The translations under genes and the position numbers were made by a program. This document shows positions 1-5,799 of a DNA stretch of 9,145 nt, one piece after another; the first letter of the stretch is position 1; every line of letters begins with the position of its first letter. This DNA is from Clostridiales bacterium (GTDB taxonomy: Bacteria; Bacillota; Clostridia; Lutisporales; Lutisporaceae), in NCBI GenBank assembly GCA_012842725.1, contig DUSG01000085.1, positions 1 to 9,145 on the forward strand, read 5' to 3'. The notes beneath the pieces are model-generated. The model saw only the letters and a program-made list of their open reading frames with translations, did not search any database and had not been told where the DNA came from.

Positions 1-1
1 A

Positions 2-94
2 TACATGGTTGAAATTGTTAAAGCTGCATACTCTTGTGCAGCTAAAGGGATAAGTGTAAGCTCAATAATTACCAAATTGGGGCTTGCTGCTTAA
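2..94 (+). CDS. 3' end of an unidentified gene (partial)
   Basis: An open frame enters from the left edge and ends at TAA (92-94), giving the last 30 residues of a protein. The visible tail contains MVEIVKAAYSCAAKG and ends KLGLAA. The pattern V-E-I-V-x-A-A-Y-x-x-A-x-x-G-x-x-V faintly resembles the C-terminal helix of Gfo/Idh/MocA-type oxidoreductases, but this is too little to assign a family. No terminator hairpin is evident in the 67 bases between this stop and the convergent gene ending at 162. A chance open frame cannot be excluded because it runs only 30 codons. Confidence 0.45.
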   Translation, partial: YMVEIVKAAYSCAAKGISVSSIITKLGLAA

Positions 95-161
95 AAATTT
101 CCTTTTTAGTGCACAGGTCTAATTATTTATTAATCCATACATGAACTATATACTATAAGTA

Positions 162-479
162 TTATCTTCCAGAACCTAAATCACCTTTGTCAGCAAATCT
201 CTTTTCATATTTATCAATTACATGCTTTAAGCAATCCTCTAAATTAGTTTCAGTTTCATTTGCAATACAAATCAGGGAAAATAACACATCTCCAACTTCG
301 CTATCCCATTCTTCAGTTTTTTCAAATTCATTTCTACCGTATTTAGTACCTTTTAAAACCTCTTTTGATAGTTCTCCTACCTCTGAAGCTAAATCAATAA
401 TTCTAACTTCTACAGGAGAGTTTATTTTCTTATCATCAGTAAATTTTTTTATTAGACATTGAATCTCAAATAAATTCAT
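162..479 (-). CDS. MazG-like nucleotide pyrophosphohydrolase
   Basis: A small all-alpha MazG-family protein of about 105 residues, of the class that hydrolyses (d)NTPs to NMP and pyrophosphate, usually as a house-cleaning enzyme in the cytoplasm. The sequence shows the family's metal-binding signature: LASEVGELSKE holds the first acidic pair (E35 and E38 counted from the ATG at 485) and SEVGDVLFSL holds the second (E63 and D66), i.e. E-x2-E followed by E-x2-D. The ATG at 485 lies only 1 nt from the GAAGGAG ribosome-binding site, whereas the in-frame ATG at 479 lies 7 nt away, so I start the gene at 479. It stands alone on the - strand, with about 340 bases before the next upstream gene. The family is confident; the true substrate is unknown. 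Confidence 0.87.
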   Translation of the reverse strand: MNLFEIQCLIKKFTDDKKINSPVEVRIIDLASEVGELSKEVLKGTKYGRNEFEKTEEWDSEVGDVLFSLICIANETETNLEDCLKHVIDKYEKRFADKGDLGSGR

Positions 480-486
480 TTTCATA

Positions 487-493
487 CTCCTTC
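487..493 (-). promoter_or_regulatory. Ribosome-binding site deciding the MazG start
   Basis: GAAGGAG on the - strand. It lies 7 nt before the ATG at 479 and only 1 nt before the ATG at 485, so it favours the downstream start by two codons. Confidence 0.7.
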
Positions 494-566
494 ATTAAAT
501 GGATTTATCTAAAATTAAGAAATAACATAAACCATCCAAAAATCCCTACAAACATATAACGCTACT

Positions 567-704
567 TTAATCCGTCATATTAAAAATAACATTGCGACAT
601 GAGCAGCATGCTGATCCCCAGATAGCTTTTATCTTGATCAAGGCTTTTTGGATATCACCTGTAATATTAATTCAGCTCATTAAATCTGATAAAACTTTGA
701 TCAA
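567..704 (-). pseudogene. Possible remnant of a small gene, interrupted by TGA
   Basis: A near-ideal Shine-Dalgarno sequence, AAGGAGG (711-717 region), sits 7 nt before a TTG at 704 that opens LIKVLSDLMS and then meets TGA at 672-674. The same frame continues without a stop for 34 more codons (INITGDIQKALIKIK, then a cysteine cluster ACCSC) to TAA at 567. A strong ribosome-binding site followed by a coding-like but interrupted frame suggests a decayed gene, or else a genuine 10-codon leader peptide. I do not recognise the protein. No matching gene is visible downstream. The evidence is compositional only. Confidence 0.3.
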
Positions 705-726
705 CGGGATACCTCCTTATCAAAAT

Positions 727-819
727 TTAAAAGCCATTATCACACAACCGGGTACTGACATCCATAAACTGCACCTGATTAAATTTAACTTTCTCAAAGG
801 ACGGAAATAATTTTTCAGA
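727..819 (-). pseudogene. Coding-like C-terminal remnant in frame with the phosphatase
   Basis: Directly after the TGA stop of the histidine phosphatase (820-822), the same reading frame stays open for 30 codons, including KLFPSFEKVKFNQVQ and TRLCDNGF, and ends at TAA (727-729). The composition looks protein-like. It lies just before the strong ribosome-binding site of the next remnant (567-704), as the end of an upstream operon gene would. It could be the tail of a decayed gene, or a former extension of the phosphatase. I recognise no family; chance openness over 30 codons is possible. Confidence 0.25.
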
Positions 820-1374
820 TCATTTCCAAATTCGTTTTACATCTACCAGTTCTTTACTATTAAATGATAACCTGTATATATCAGGTATTTCTAGTCTCTT
901 CCAAAAGTTGAACCCATACTTTTTATCAAAATAATTCATGATTAACACCATAATATTGCCATGTGTACCTACAACGATGTTTTTTCCAACATTGTTTTCT
1001 AATAACTGTAATGTGGCATTGACACCTCTTTTTTGAGCCATTCGGTTTGATTCTCCACCATCCCATGAAAAATCATAGTCTTGCCACAGCCTTGTAATGG
1101 CACTTGTAAAATCCTCTACAGGTTTTTCTGATAAAACCCTTTCTTTGAATTCATCCACTATAACAATCTCTTTATTTATGTAGCTGTCAATTCCTTCCAG
1201 AGTATGTGTTGCCCGCTTATATGGACTTGAATATACACAATCAATATTTTCTCTTTTAAGCAAATCTGTTACAGTCTGTGCATCAAGTAAGCCCCTTTGG
1301 GATAATGGCCTTCCTAATTCATCTGTCGTATATATAGAGTGAGCATGCCTAACAAAATATAAATGAGTCTTCAT
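820..1374 (-). CDS. Histidine phosphatase family protein (phosphoglycerate mutase-like)
   Basis: A 184-residue cytoplasmic member of the histidine phosphatase superfamily, in which a histidine is transiently phosphorylated while a phosphoester is hydrolysed. The catalytic core is visible: FVRHAHS at residues 7-13 with R9 and nucleophile H10, SSPYKRATHT at 49-58 with phosphate-binding R54, E78 in FKERVL as probable acid/base, and GTHGN at 136-140 with H138. The length is normal for the short single-domain branch. It starts 36 nt after the methyltransferase stop in the same direction, so the two are probably co-transcribed; its own ribosome-binding site (GGGGA) is weak. The substrate cannot be read from the sequence. 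After its TGA stop the frame stays open for 30 more codons. Confidence 0.9.
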   Translation of the reverse strand: MKTHLYFVRHAHSIYTTDELGRPLSQRGLLDAQTVTDLLKRENIDCVYSSPYKRATHTLEGIDSYINKEIVIVDEFKERVLSEKPVEDFTSAITRLWQDYDFSWDGGESNRMAQKRGVNATLQLLENNVGKNIVVGTHGNIMVLIMNYFDKKYGFNFWKRLEIPDIYRLSFNSKELVDVKRIWK

Positions 1375-1410
1375 TCAATTGTCCCCGTAAAAGCTACTTC
1401 TTGTATTCTA

Positions 1411-1920
1411 TTATGTGTTAAACAAAATAAAAAAGGAAGCCATATCCTGCCTTTGGTTAGATGTAAACTCCTCCTTATCCATAAATGTCATATCATCTGT
1501 ATCCCTATACCACTCATCTCTATTCCCAAATATATTAATCCCAATGATTGTATGTTTTTTTAATTTATATCTAATATTATTCCATAGTTCATAGAAATCT
1601 TTTTTGCTCAAAAATGATAATGTGAAACTGGAATAAAAGCAATCTATTCCTTCAATTTCAAAATCCATAATATTTGATTTTAATACAGTTATTCTATCTT
1701 TGATGTCCGATAAATTCTTTAGTCTATTTTCAAGAATTTTTGTTTCTTTGTCCAGTGCAATTACCTTGTAGCCTTGAGAAGCAAAAAAAATAGTATCATT
1801 GCAAGCACCACATCCACAATCAAGGATTAAGCAATTCTTATCTAAGTATTTTATTATTCTCTTTGCCAATTCTCTCGGTGGTTCTCCCTGTGTTACTTTT
1901 TGAAATTGTTCTGATGACAT
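1411..1920 (-). CDS. Class I SAM-dependent methyltransferase, short C-terminus
   Basis: A 169-residue protein with a Rossmann-type methyltransferase fold. Motif I is ILDCGCGACND (residues 32-42), the acidic SAM-ribose contact is D57 in VIALDKE, and a later strand region leads to FGNRDEWYRD (131-140). This order resembles small TehB-like/class I methyltransferases. Such proteins normally continue after the F-x-x-K-E-E-F segment (here FMDKEEF, 146-152) with a further helix and closing beta strands. Here only 17 residues follow before the stop, so the C-terminus is probably shortened or altered. I found no convincing continuation in the other two frames. The start ATG at 1920 follows a G-rich ribosome-binding site (GGGGGGGA). 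It leads the phosphatase gene in a probable two-gene unit. The substrate is unknown. Confidence 0.78.
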   Translation of the reverse strand: MSSEQFQKVTQGEPPRELAKRIIKYLDKNCLILDCGCGACNDTIFFASQGYKVIALDKETKILENRLKNLSDIKDRITVLKSNIMDFEIEGIDCFYSSFTLSFLSKKDFYELWNNIRYKLKKHTIIGINIFGNRDEWYRDTDDMTFMDKEEFTSNQRQDMASFFILFNT

Positions 1921-1946
1921 TAAATCCCCCCCTTCTGATTTTTGTA

Positions 1947-2045
1947 TTACAGCTCTACTCCATACCTATTTTCTCCGGTACGATGGTTATGCAGCGAATT
2001 AATCAGTAAATCTATTCCATAACAATAAATCTCATATATGTATGA
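1947..2045 (-). pseudogene. Coding-like remnant upstream of the methyltransferase
   Basis: A - strand frame ending at TAA (1947-1949) encodes a protein-like tail that includes IDLLINSLHNHRTGE and NRYGVEL, 26 nt before the methyltransferase start. No start codon with a ribosome-binding site is present, and the frame runs back towards the tRNA terminator, so it can only be a truncated 3' end. I do not recognise the family. It may be debris from a gene once located between the tRNA and the methyltransferase. Confidence 0.25.
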
Positions 2046-2065
2046 AAAAACCTTTAGAATTATAT

Positions 2066-2097
2066 ATAAAAAAACAACAGACGATAAATCTGCTGTT
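2066..2097 (-). terminator. Rho-independent terminator of tRNA-Val
   Basis: On the - strand AACAGCAGA and TCTGTTGTT form a 9-bp stem with one G-U pair and a 7-nt loop (2082-2088), followed by a run of T residues. It lies 25 bases after the CCA end of the tRNA and separates it from the methyltransferase genes. Confidence 0.85.
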
Positions 2098-2121
2098 TAC
2101 TACTATATATATTTATATATA

Positions 2122-2198
2122 TGGTGGGCGGTATTGGGATCGAACCAACGACCTCCACGATGTCAACGTGGCACTCTAACCAGCTGAGCTAACCGCCC
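2122..2198 (-). tRNA. tRNA-Val (anticodon GAC)
   Basis: A 77-nt tRNA with encoded CCA. The acceptor arm pairs GGGCGGT with ACCGCCC, discriminator base A (2125), CCA at 2122-2124. The D stem is GCTC/GAGT with one wobble pair. The anticodon stem CCACG/CGTGG closes the loop TTGACAT, giving anticodon GAC (genomic 2162-2164), which reads GUC and GUU valine codons. The T arm is GTTGG, TTCGATC, CCAAT. All arms have their normal lengths and it appears functional. It is a solitary tRNA gene between its own promoter (2217-2246) and terminator (2066-2097). No attachment-site repeat of its 3' end is visible in the window. Confidence 0.97.
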
Positions 2199-2216
2199 AT
2201 ATGTGTATCGAAATAT

Positions 2217-2246
2217 ATTATACCATTTGAAAACAGGATTTTTCAA
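2217..2246 (-). promoter_or_regulatory. Sigma-A type promoter of tRNA-Val
   Basis: TTGAAA (2241-2246) and a perfect TATAAT (2217-2222) are separated by 18 nt, with TGG directly before the -10 as an extended -10 element. The -10 ends 18 nt before the mature tRNA 5' end. The -35 box begins 3 nt after the mocA stop codon. Confidence 0.85.
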
Positions 2247-2249
2247 TAC

Positions 2250-2840
2250 CTATATTTTCTTTAAACACTCATTATAGTCTTCAATGGTATCTATATCAAA
2301 GCCAGCAAGCGTATTACTGAAATCAACATTTATAACATTGTCTGGGTTGGCTTTGATTATATCTCTTCCTCCTTTATCACCTGTTATATTAAGTAAGTCC
2401 TGCTTGTAATTACTGGGAAAAATGGTAGGCATACCGTTTTTGCCGTTATATCTTGGAACAATTACAGAATTGGGATTATTATTCCATACTTCTATAATTG
2501 TTTTCATTATATCTAAACTGATAAAAGGCTGATCTCCCAAAATGAACATATATGCCTTAGTTTCCGGATGACAGTTTTTTATTCCTTCAACTACTGAAGT
2601 ACTCTGCCCTTTTTCTGCAATAGGATTAAAGACCGGTTTGACATCATATTTTTTTATTGCATTTAAAACTTCTTCCGATTTGTATACTACAATTACTTCA
2701 TTCAAGGTTGAGCAACTTTTTACAGTCTTTATCACTTCCTCCAATATTGTACTGTCCTTAAATGGCAGAAGAAGTTTCTGCATTCCCATTCTCTTTGAAC
2801 TTCCTGCAGCTAATATGATTCCAGTAATAATTTTAATCAC
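2250..2840 (-). CDS. mocA: MocA-like molybdenum cofactor nucleotidyltransferase
   Basis: An MobA-like NTP transferase of about 196 residues, similar to MocA, which transfers CMP to molybdopterin to form the cytosine dinucleotide cofactor of xanthine-dehydrogenase-type hydroxylases. Visible motifs (numbered from a TTG at 2846) are IILAAGSSKRMG at 10-21, the QKLLLPF lysine at 24, GQSTSV at 80-85, the metal-site GDQP at 104-107, GDKGGRD at 156-162 and GFDIDT at 182-187. The TTG at 2846 lies only 2 nt from its AGG. The GTG at 2840 is spaced 8 nt and overlaps the yqeC stop as GTGA, so I prefer it. It is translationally coupled to yqeC. CTP preference is inferred from family and neighbour, not shown. 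Confidence 0.83.
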   Translation of the reverse strand: MIKIITGIILAAGSSKRMGMQKLLLPFKDSTILEEVIKTVKSCSTLNEVIVVYKSEEVLNAIKKYDVKPVFNPIAEKGQSTSVVEGIKNCHPETKAYMFILGDQPFISLDIMKTIIEVWNNNPNSVIVPRYNGKNGMPTIFPSNYKQDLLNITGDKGGRDIIKANPDNVINVDFSNTLAGFDIDTIEDYNECLKKI

Positions 2841-3583
2841 ATCCAATACCTATTATTTTCTAGTGAAGCAATAATTATCTTAACATCATCTTTCATAACC
2901 ATAGTACCTATTGTTTTGCCTTTTTCTGCTAGAATAATACTGTCTGCTTTGTTGAGCAAAACAACTTTCTTTGCTTGAGTAGGTGTGTTTTTAAATAGCC
3001 CTTGAGGATGGTCAATCAACTTGGCAATCATTACTTCATTGATTTCATCACCTGGGCTGCATTGGGTAATGGAACAGAATTCATCCAGTCTGTGTACATT
3101 TTCTTCATTTGCAGTCATCCCTATGGAATCCAAACCTATAACACCTATGTTTATTGTTGTTTGCTCAGGTACCACAGGCTCCCATCCGGCAGGAGCTTTT
3201 ATAGGCTTTCTCTTGGAGCCGTCTGCTTCCACTATTATAAAATCAAATATTTGAAGGTTGAACAGTTCATTTGCCAATGATGTATCTATTCCCTTAATCT
3301 TTCCTTCATCTGTAGCTTGACTGCCCAAAACATATGCTCCATTATTTCTTATGGATTCAGCATATTTAAGTAAGGCTTTTCTATCGCTGTTTATATACAT
3401 ATCACCGTAAATATCTTTTGGCGGTATAAAAATATGAGTTGTTGTTGATAAAAGAATTCTTTTATTGATTTTTCTCAGTTCATTTGCCAGGCTATAGAGC
3501 AGTGTAGTTTTACCTCCTGCCCCCACAATCGATATTAAATGTTTTTTGGTTGTATTCAAGTCTAATACTTCAATTATATTCAT
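2837..3583 (-). CDS. yqeC: YqeC-type selenium-dependent hydroxylase accessory protein
   Basis: A 248-residue P-loop protein of the YqeC family, which occurs with selenium-dependent molybdenum hydroxylases and is thought to act in their maturation; the biochemical step is not established. Motifs (from the ATG at 3583) are the Walker A-like loop IVGAGGKTTLL at about 19-29, STTTHIF at about 46-52, the VEADGSKRKPIKAP block at about 118-131, and a C-terminal LLNKAD segment. A GTG 12 nt upstream (3595) is in frame but lies inside the ribosome-binding site AAAGGTGA, so ATG 3583 is the better start. Its stop overlaps the mocA start. The unit begins 69 nt after gerW, behind that operon's terminator, so it should have its own promoter, which I could not define. 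No hydroxylase gene lies in the window. Confidence 0.87.
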   Translation of the reverse strand: MNIIEVLDLNTTKKHLISIVGAGGKTTLLYSLANELRKINKRILLSTTTHIFIPPKDIYGDMYINSDRKALLKYAESIRNNGAYVLGSQATDEGKIKGIDTSLANELFNLQIFDFIIVEADGSKRKPIKAPAGWEPVVPEQTTINIGVIGLDSIGMTANEENVHRLDEFCSITQCSPGDEINEVMIAKLIDHPQGLFKNTPTQAKKVVLLNKADSIILAEKGKTIGTMVMKDDVKIIIASLENNRYWM

Positions 3584-3591
3584 ATGTATTA

Positions 3592-3599
3592 TCACCTTT
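3592..3599 (-). promoter_or_regulatory. Ribosome-binding site deciding the yqeC start
   Basis: AAAGGTGA on the - strand lies 8 nt before ATG 3583. It contains an in-frame GTG (3593-3595) that gives a longer but unlikely start. Confidence 0.65.
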
Positions 3600-3630
3600 A
3601 TATAAAGAATACCATAAATGGACTTTGTTA

Positions 3631-3655
3631 TAAAGAAAAGCCCTTGTTGGGCTTA
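3631..3655 (-). terminator. Terminator of the sigma-gerW operon
   Basis: AAGCCC and GGGCTT form a 6-bp stem with a 5-nt loop on the - strand (3638-3654), followed by TTCTTTA. The stem starts within the gerW stop codon. The T-tract is interrupted by a C, so efficiency is uncertain, but the position is right for the end of the operon. Confidence 0.7.
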
Positions 3656-4045
3656 TTCTTTATTATCCTCTGAACTTTCGTTATAACCTTTATTATCATT
3701 TTTGTTAATATTTATTTTATTTATCAATTCTGGCACCATATTAATTAATTTTTCTAAGTTTTGTTTTTGCTTTAACTGCAACAAGCTGACATCTCCATTT
3801 TTGATAACCAGTATAGCATCAGGAGAGATTTTAGCACCTAAGCCTATGCCACCTCCGCCACCTGCCCCTTTAGGATCATTTCCTTGTCCTGCGGCTCCCG
3901 TACATCCAAAAGAAACAGTTAAAATGGGTATCAATGTTACTTCTCCAATAGTTATAGCTTCACCAATTACAGTTTCTGATTTTAAGAAATTTTTTAGCTT
4001 TTCAAATACCATTTCCAAACTGTTATCAATAAGCAATTTATCCAT
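3653..4045 (-). CDS. ytfJ: GerW family (YtfJ) sporulation protein
   Basis: A GerW/YtfJ family protein of about 130 residues. The Bacillus subtilis member is a forespore protein needed for normal spore germination. Diagnostic features (counted from ATG 4048) are SETVIGEAITIGEVTLIP (24-41), the VSFGCTGAAGQG strand-turn (45-56), the glycine-rich segment KGAGGGGGIGLGAKISP (60-76), and AILVIKNGDVSLL (78-90). The C-terminal 25 residues are charged and variable. Two adjacent ATGs occur; the GGAGG site is 7 nt from 4045 and 4 nt from 4048, so I favour 4045. It is the last gene of the operon, 47 nt after the DUF2953 gene, and a terminator overlaps its stop. The DUF2953-GerW order matches B. subtilis ytfI-ytfJ. 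Confidence 0.92.
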   Translation of the reverse strand: MDKLLIDNSLEMVFEKLKNFLKSETVIGEAITIGEVTLIPILTVSFGCTGAAGQGNDPKGAGGGGGIGLGAKISPDAILVIKNGDVSLLQLKQKQNLEKLINMVPELINKININKNDNKGYNESSEDNKE

Positions 4046-4092
4046 CATTATACCTCCTCATATTTATCATCTATTATTACTTACACATATAT

Positions 4093-4764
4093 CTAACTAA
4101 AAGTTTCAGCCTTTTTTAGATTTTTGAATTTTTTTCTTACATTCCTATTTAAAAAGAATTTTAACGACATTAGTAATATTGTACCAACACGAATTGTTCC
4201 ATCTATATCCATATTAATATTTAATATTTCCTCGTCAAATATAGGCTGTATATCAAAGCTACCCATTGGTATGATTTCTTTTAAGCAATATATAAGTCCT
4301 GAGAGACAACCTGTAATGCTTGGATCATCAAAACCATAAGATAATTTTAGTTTAAAAGTTTTTGGTTTTATAATTTTCATCATATTTCGGACATATGAAA
4401 ATATTTCTTCGAAAAATCCTTTATCCAGTATTTCTTTAATAATTTTGCGCTTATCTTTCTTTCTTAAAGTAATTTTTTCATCCTTATTTTTAATGATGTT
4501 TTTCTTTTTTATATTTTCTTTTAATTCCAGAGCCATCTCCCTATTGAATATTATTAGCTTTGCTCGAAAAGCTTCATTGATATCATATGTACCACTTATA
4601 CCTAAAAATCCAGCCCATAAGATTCTTATTCTTAATACTATTCCTTGGTCATTTTTAAAACTTATATAATAATCAAAAGGTATAATTGATAATAATACTG
4701 TTAAAACAAATACTGCTAATAAAACAATAAGAAACATCTTTATTATTAAGATAAGGATAGTCAA
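4093..4764 (-). CDS. DUF2953 membrane-anchored protein (YtfI-like)
   Basis: A 223-residue protein with one strong N-terminal transmembrane segment (about residues 3-28, almost entirely I, L, V, F), then a soluble part starting FDYYISF. The conserved DUF2953 block YGFDDPSITGCLSGLIY lies at 143-159, and IDGTIRVG near 188-194. A lysine-rich linker (85-111) separates the two halves. DUF2953 genes commonly sit directly before gerW/ytfJ in spore-formers, as here. The molecular function is unknown; a role in sporulation or germination is inferred from context. The start is TTG 4764, 8 nt after AGGAGG, and that site overlaps the anti-sigma stop codon (TAAGGAGG). Two residues after the TM form the typical membrane boundary IIPFDYY. 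Confidence 0.88.
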   Translation of the reverse strand: MTILILIIKMFLIVLLAVFVLTVLLSIIPFDYYISFKNDQGIVLRIRILWAGFLGISGTYDINEAFRAKLIIFNREMALELKENIKKKNIIKNKDEKITLRKKDKRKIIKEILDKGFFEEIFSYVRNMMKIIKPKTFKLKLSYGFDDPSITGCLSGLIYCLKEIIPMGSFDIQPIFDEEILNINMDIDGTIRVGTILLMSLKFFLNRNVRKKFKNLKKAETFS

Positions 4765-4777
4765 AAACCCTTCCTCC

Positions 4778-5200
4778 TTATTTGGCTTTTTTTCTTGTTA
4801 GTGAAAAAAAGTTTAATCTAGCATTTTTATATTTTGTTCTCATTTTTTGCTTTATAAAAGGCATTCCAGGAATATATTCAAGAAATCTTGAAGAATTTTC
4901 AAATATTATTCTATTCATTCTTGCAGTATCATATATAAAATCTTTAAGTTTCTTTCCATACTCTACTTCCATAAATATATTATCTATCGTAAGTTCAGTG
5001 ACAGTTGAAAGCCTATCTTCATATCCTATAGATTTTTTGAAAAAAATTTTTAGAGTTTTATCTAAGTTATAAAGCTCTCTTAACTCGTTTTGGCAGCTTG
5101 AGCAGACCTTTAAATGTTCTGAAAGAAAAATCAGCTCTATTGGTTCTATGGTATTATCAACTAAAGCTTGTAATAATGATTTATCAAATTTGCATTCCAT
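4778..5200 (-). CDS. Zinc-finger (ZAS/zf-HC2) anti-sigma factor, apparently soluble
   Basis: A 140-residue protein whose N-terminus carries the anti-sigma zinc motif: H29-x3-C33-x2-C36 in EHLKVCSSC, with C3 in MECKF as the probable fourth ligand at the usual distance. It is therefore likely to bind and hold the sigma factor encoded just before it. Unlike many partners of ECF sigma factors, it has no hydrophobic stretch long enough to span the membrane; the C-terminal half is helical and basic, ending in TRKKAK. That points to a cytoplasmic sensor, or to a protein that meets a membrane partner such as the DUF2953 product. The gap to sigma is 13 nt, its AGGAGG overlaps the sigma TAG stop, and the ATG is 9 nt away. 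The signal sensed is unknown. Confidence 0.82.
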   Translation of the reverse strand: MECKFDKSLLQALVDNTIEPIELIFLSEHLKVCSSCQNELRELYNLDKTLKIFFKKSIGYEDRLSTVTELTIDNIFMEVEYGKKLKDFIYDTARMNRIIFENSSRFLEYIPGMPFIKQKMRTKYKNARLNFFSLTRKKAK

Positions 5201-5213
5201 TGCAGTACACCTC

Positions 5214-5774
5214 CTATTCCTTGGTCAAATGTTTCCTGAGTGTTTCGCGTGCTCTGTACAGATCTGTTTTTATAGTCCCCAAAGGTTGATCCATTGTCAA
5301 AGAAATATCTTTATATGATAAATCCTCAAAATATCTTAATACTATAACCATCCTTTGCCTAGAAGGAAGTTTCTCTAACAGTTCTTTCATAGATTCCTTT
5401 AATTCAATTTTTTCTAGTTTCTCTTCCAAATCCTCATTTGAGGCAAGAGCATCTTCTAATATCAAATTATCACTTGTAACGGTATTTAAAGATATTACAT
5501 TAGTTGGTGATGCTCTTTTGAAATTTAAACATGTATTTACTGCAACTTTTCTAATCCATGGATGAAATGGCTTTTTTACATCATATTTATCAATAAACCT
5601 AAATATCTTAATATATATTTCTTGTACCAAATCTAAAGCATCATGGCTATTTCCGGTATAAGCCATGCATAAATTAAATAGGTATCTTTCATAAGCCTTG
5701 CATAGTTCAGTTAATGCATGTTTGTCTCTTTTTTTGCATGCCATCAACAAATTTTTATCAACCATTTCAACCAT
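5214..5774 (-). CDS. ECF-type RNA polymerase sigma factor
   Basis: A two-domain sigma-70 family protein of about 186 residues. Counting from a GTG at 5792, region 2 spans about 25-93, including YERYLFNLC, the DALDLVQEIYIKIF core-binding helix (51-64) and PFHPWIRKVAVNTCLNFKR (75-93) for -10 recognition. Region 4 spans about 136-190 with LPSRQRMVIVLRYFEDLSYKDI, then a helix-turn-helix GTIKTDLYRAR (172-182) for -35 recognition. There is no region 1 or 3. GTG 5792 overlaps the GGAGG ribosome-binding site, so I start at ATG 5774. It heads the operon with anti-sigma, DUF2953 and gerW. An ECF-like promoter lies at 5800-5828, suggesting autoregulation. The ECF group and regulon are not known. Confidence 0.92.
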   Translation of the reverse strand: MVEMVDKNLLMACKKRDKHALTELCKAYERYLFNLCMAYTGNSHDALDLVQEIYIKIFRFIDKYDVKKPFHPWIRKVAVNTCLNFKRASPTNVISLNTVTSDNLILEDALASNEDLEEKLEKIELKESMKELLEKLPSRQRMVIVLRYFEDLSYKDISLTMDQPLGTIKTDLYRARETLRKHLTKE

Positions 5775-5785
5775 GAAGTCATCAT

Positions 5786-5790
5786 CCTCC
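5786..5790 (-). promoter_or_regulatory. Ribosome-binding site deciding the sigma factor start
   Basis: GGAGG on the - strand lies 11 nt before ATG 5774. The longer in-frame GTG (5790-5792) overlaps the site itself and could be used only as a near-leaderless start. Confidence 0.6.
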
Positions 5791-5799
5791 ACATGTTAA

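Larger units (their letters stand above)
480..819. other. Gene-poor interval between MazG and the phosphatase
   Basis: These 340 bases hold no intact gene that I can support. They contain the MazG ribosome-binding site, the two - strand coding-like remnants at 567-704 and 727-819, and two copies of the palindrome TTGATCAA (634-641 and 697-704). A 72-codon + strand frame (592-810) has no ribosome-binding site and lies opposite the more protein-like - strand frames. I see no clear rho-independent terminator or RNA gene. Confidence 0.55.

Noticed and set aside
634..704. Two TTGATCAA palindromes exactly 63 bp apart (634-641 and 697-704), a possible operator pair
   Set aside because: Eight-base palindromes are common in AT-rich DNA, the flanking bases are not conserved between the copies, and both also read as L-I-K codons in the - strand frame.
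592..810. A 72-codon + strand reading frame opposite the remnants
   Set aside because: It opens at TTG with no ribosome-binding site, its composition is unlike a known protein, and the - strand of the same region carries a strong ribosome-binding site and more protein-like frames.
2101..2121. TA-rich tract between tRNA-Val and its terminator
   Set aside because: It is simple alternating AT sequence with no repeat unit structure or coding sign beyond the short spacer.
2122..2198. tRNA-Val as an integration site for a mobile element
   Set aside because: No integrase and no repeat of the tRNA 3' end were seen in the window; the nearby remnants alone do not prove integration.
3702..4100. Long + strand open frames opposite gerW and the DUF2953, anti-sigma and pseudouridine synthase genes
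   Set aside because: They lie antisense to confidently identified genes, lack ribosome-binding sites and mirror the codon pattern of the real frames.
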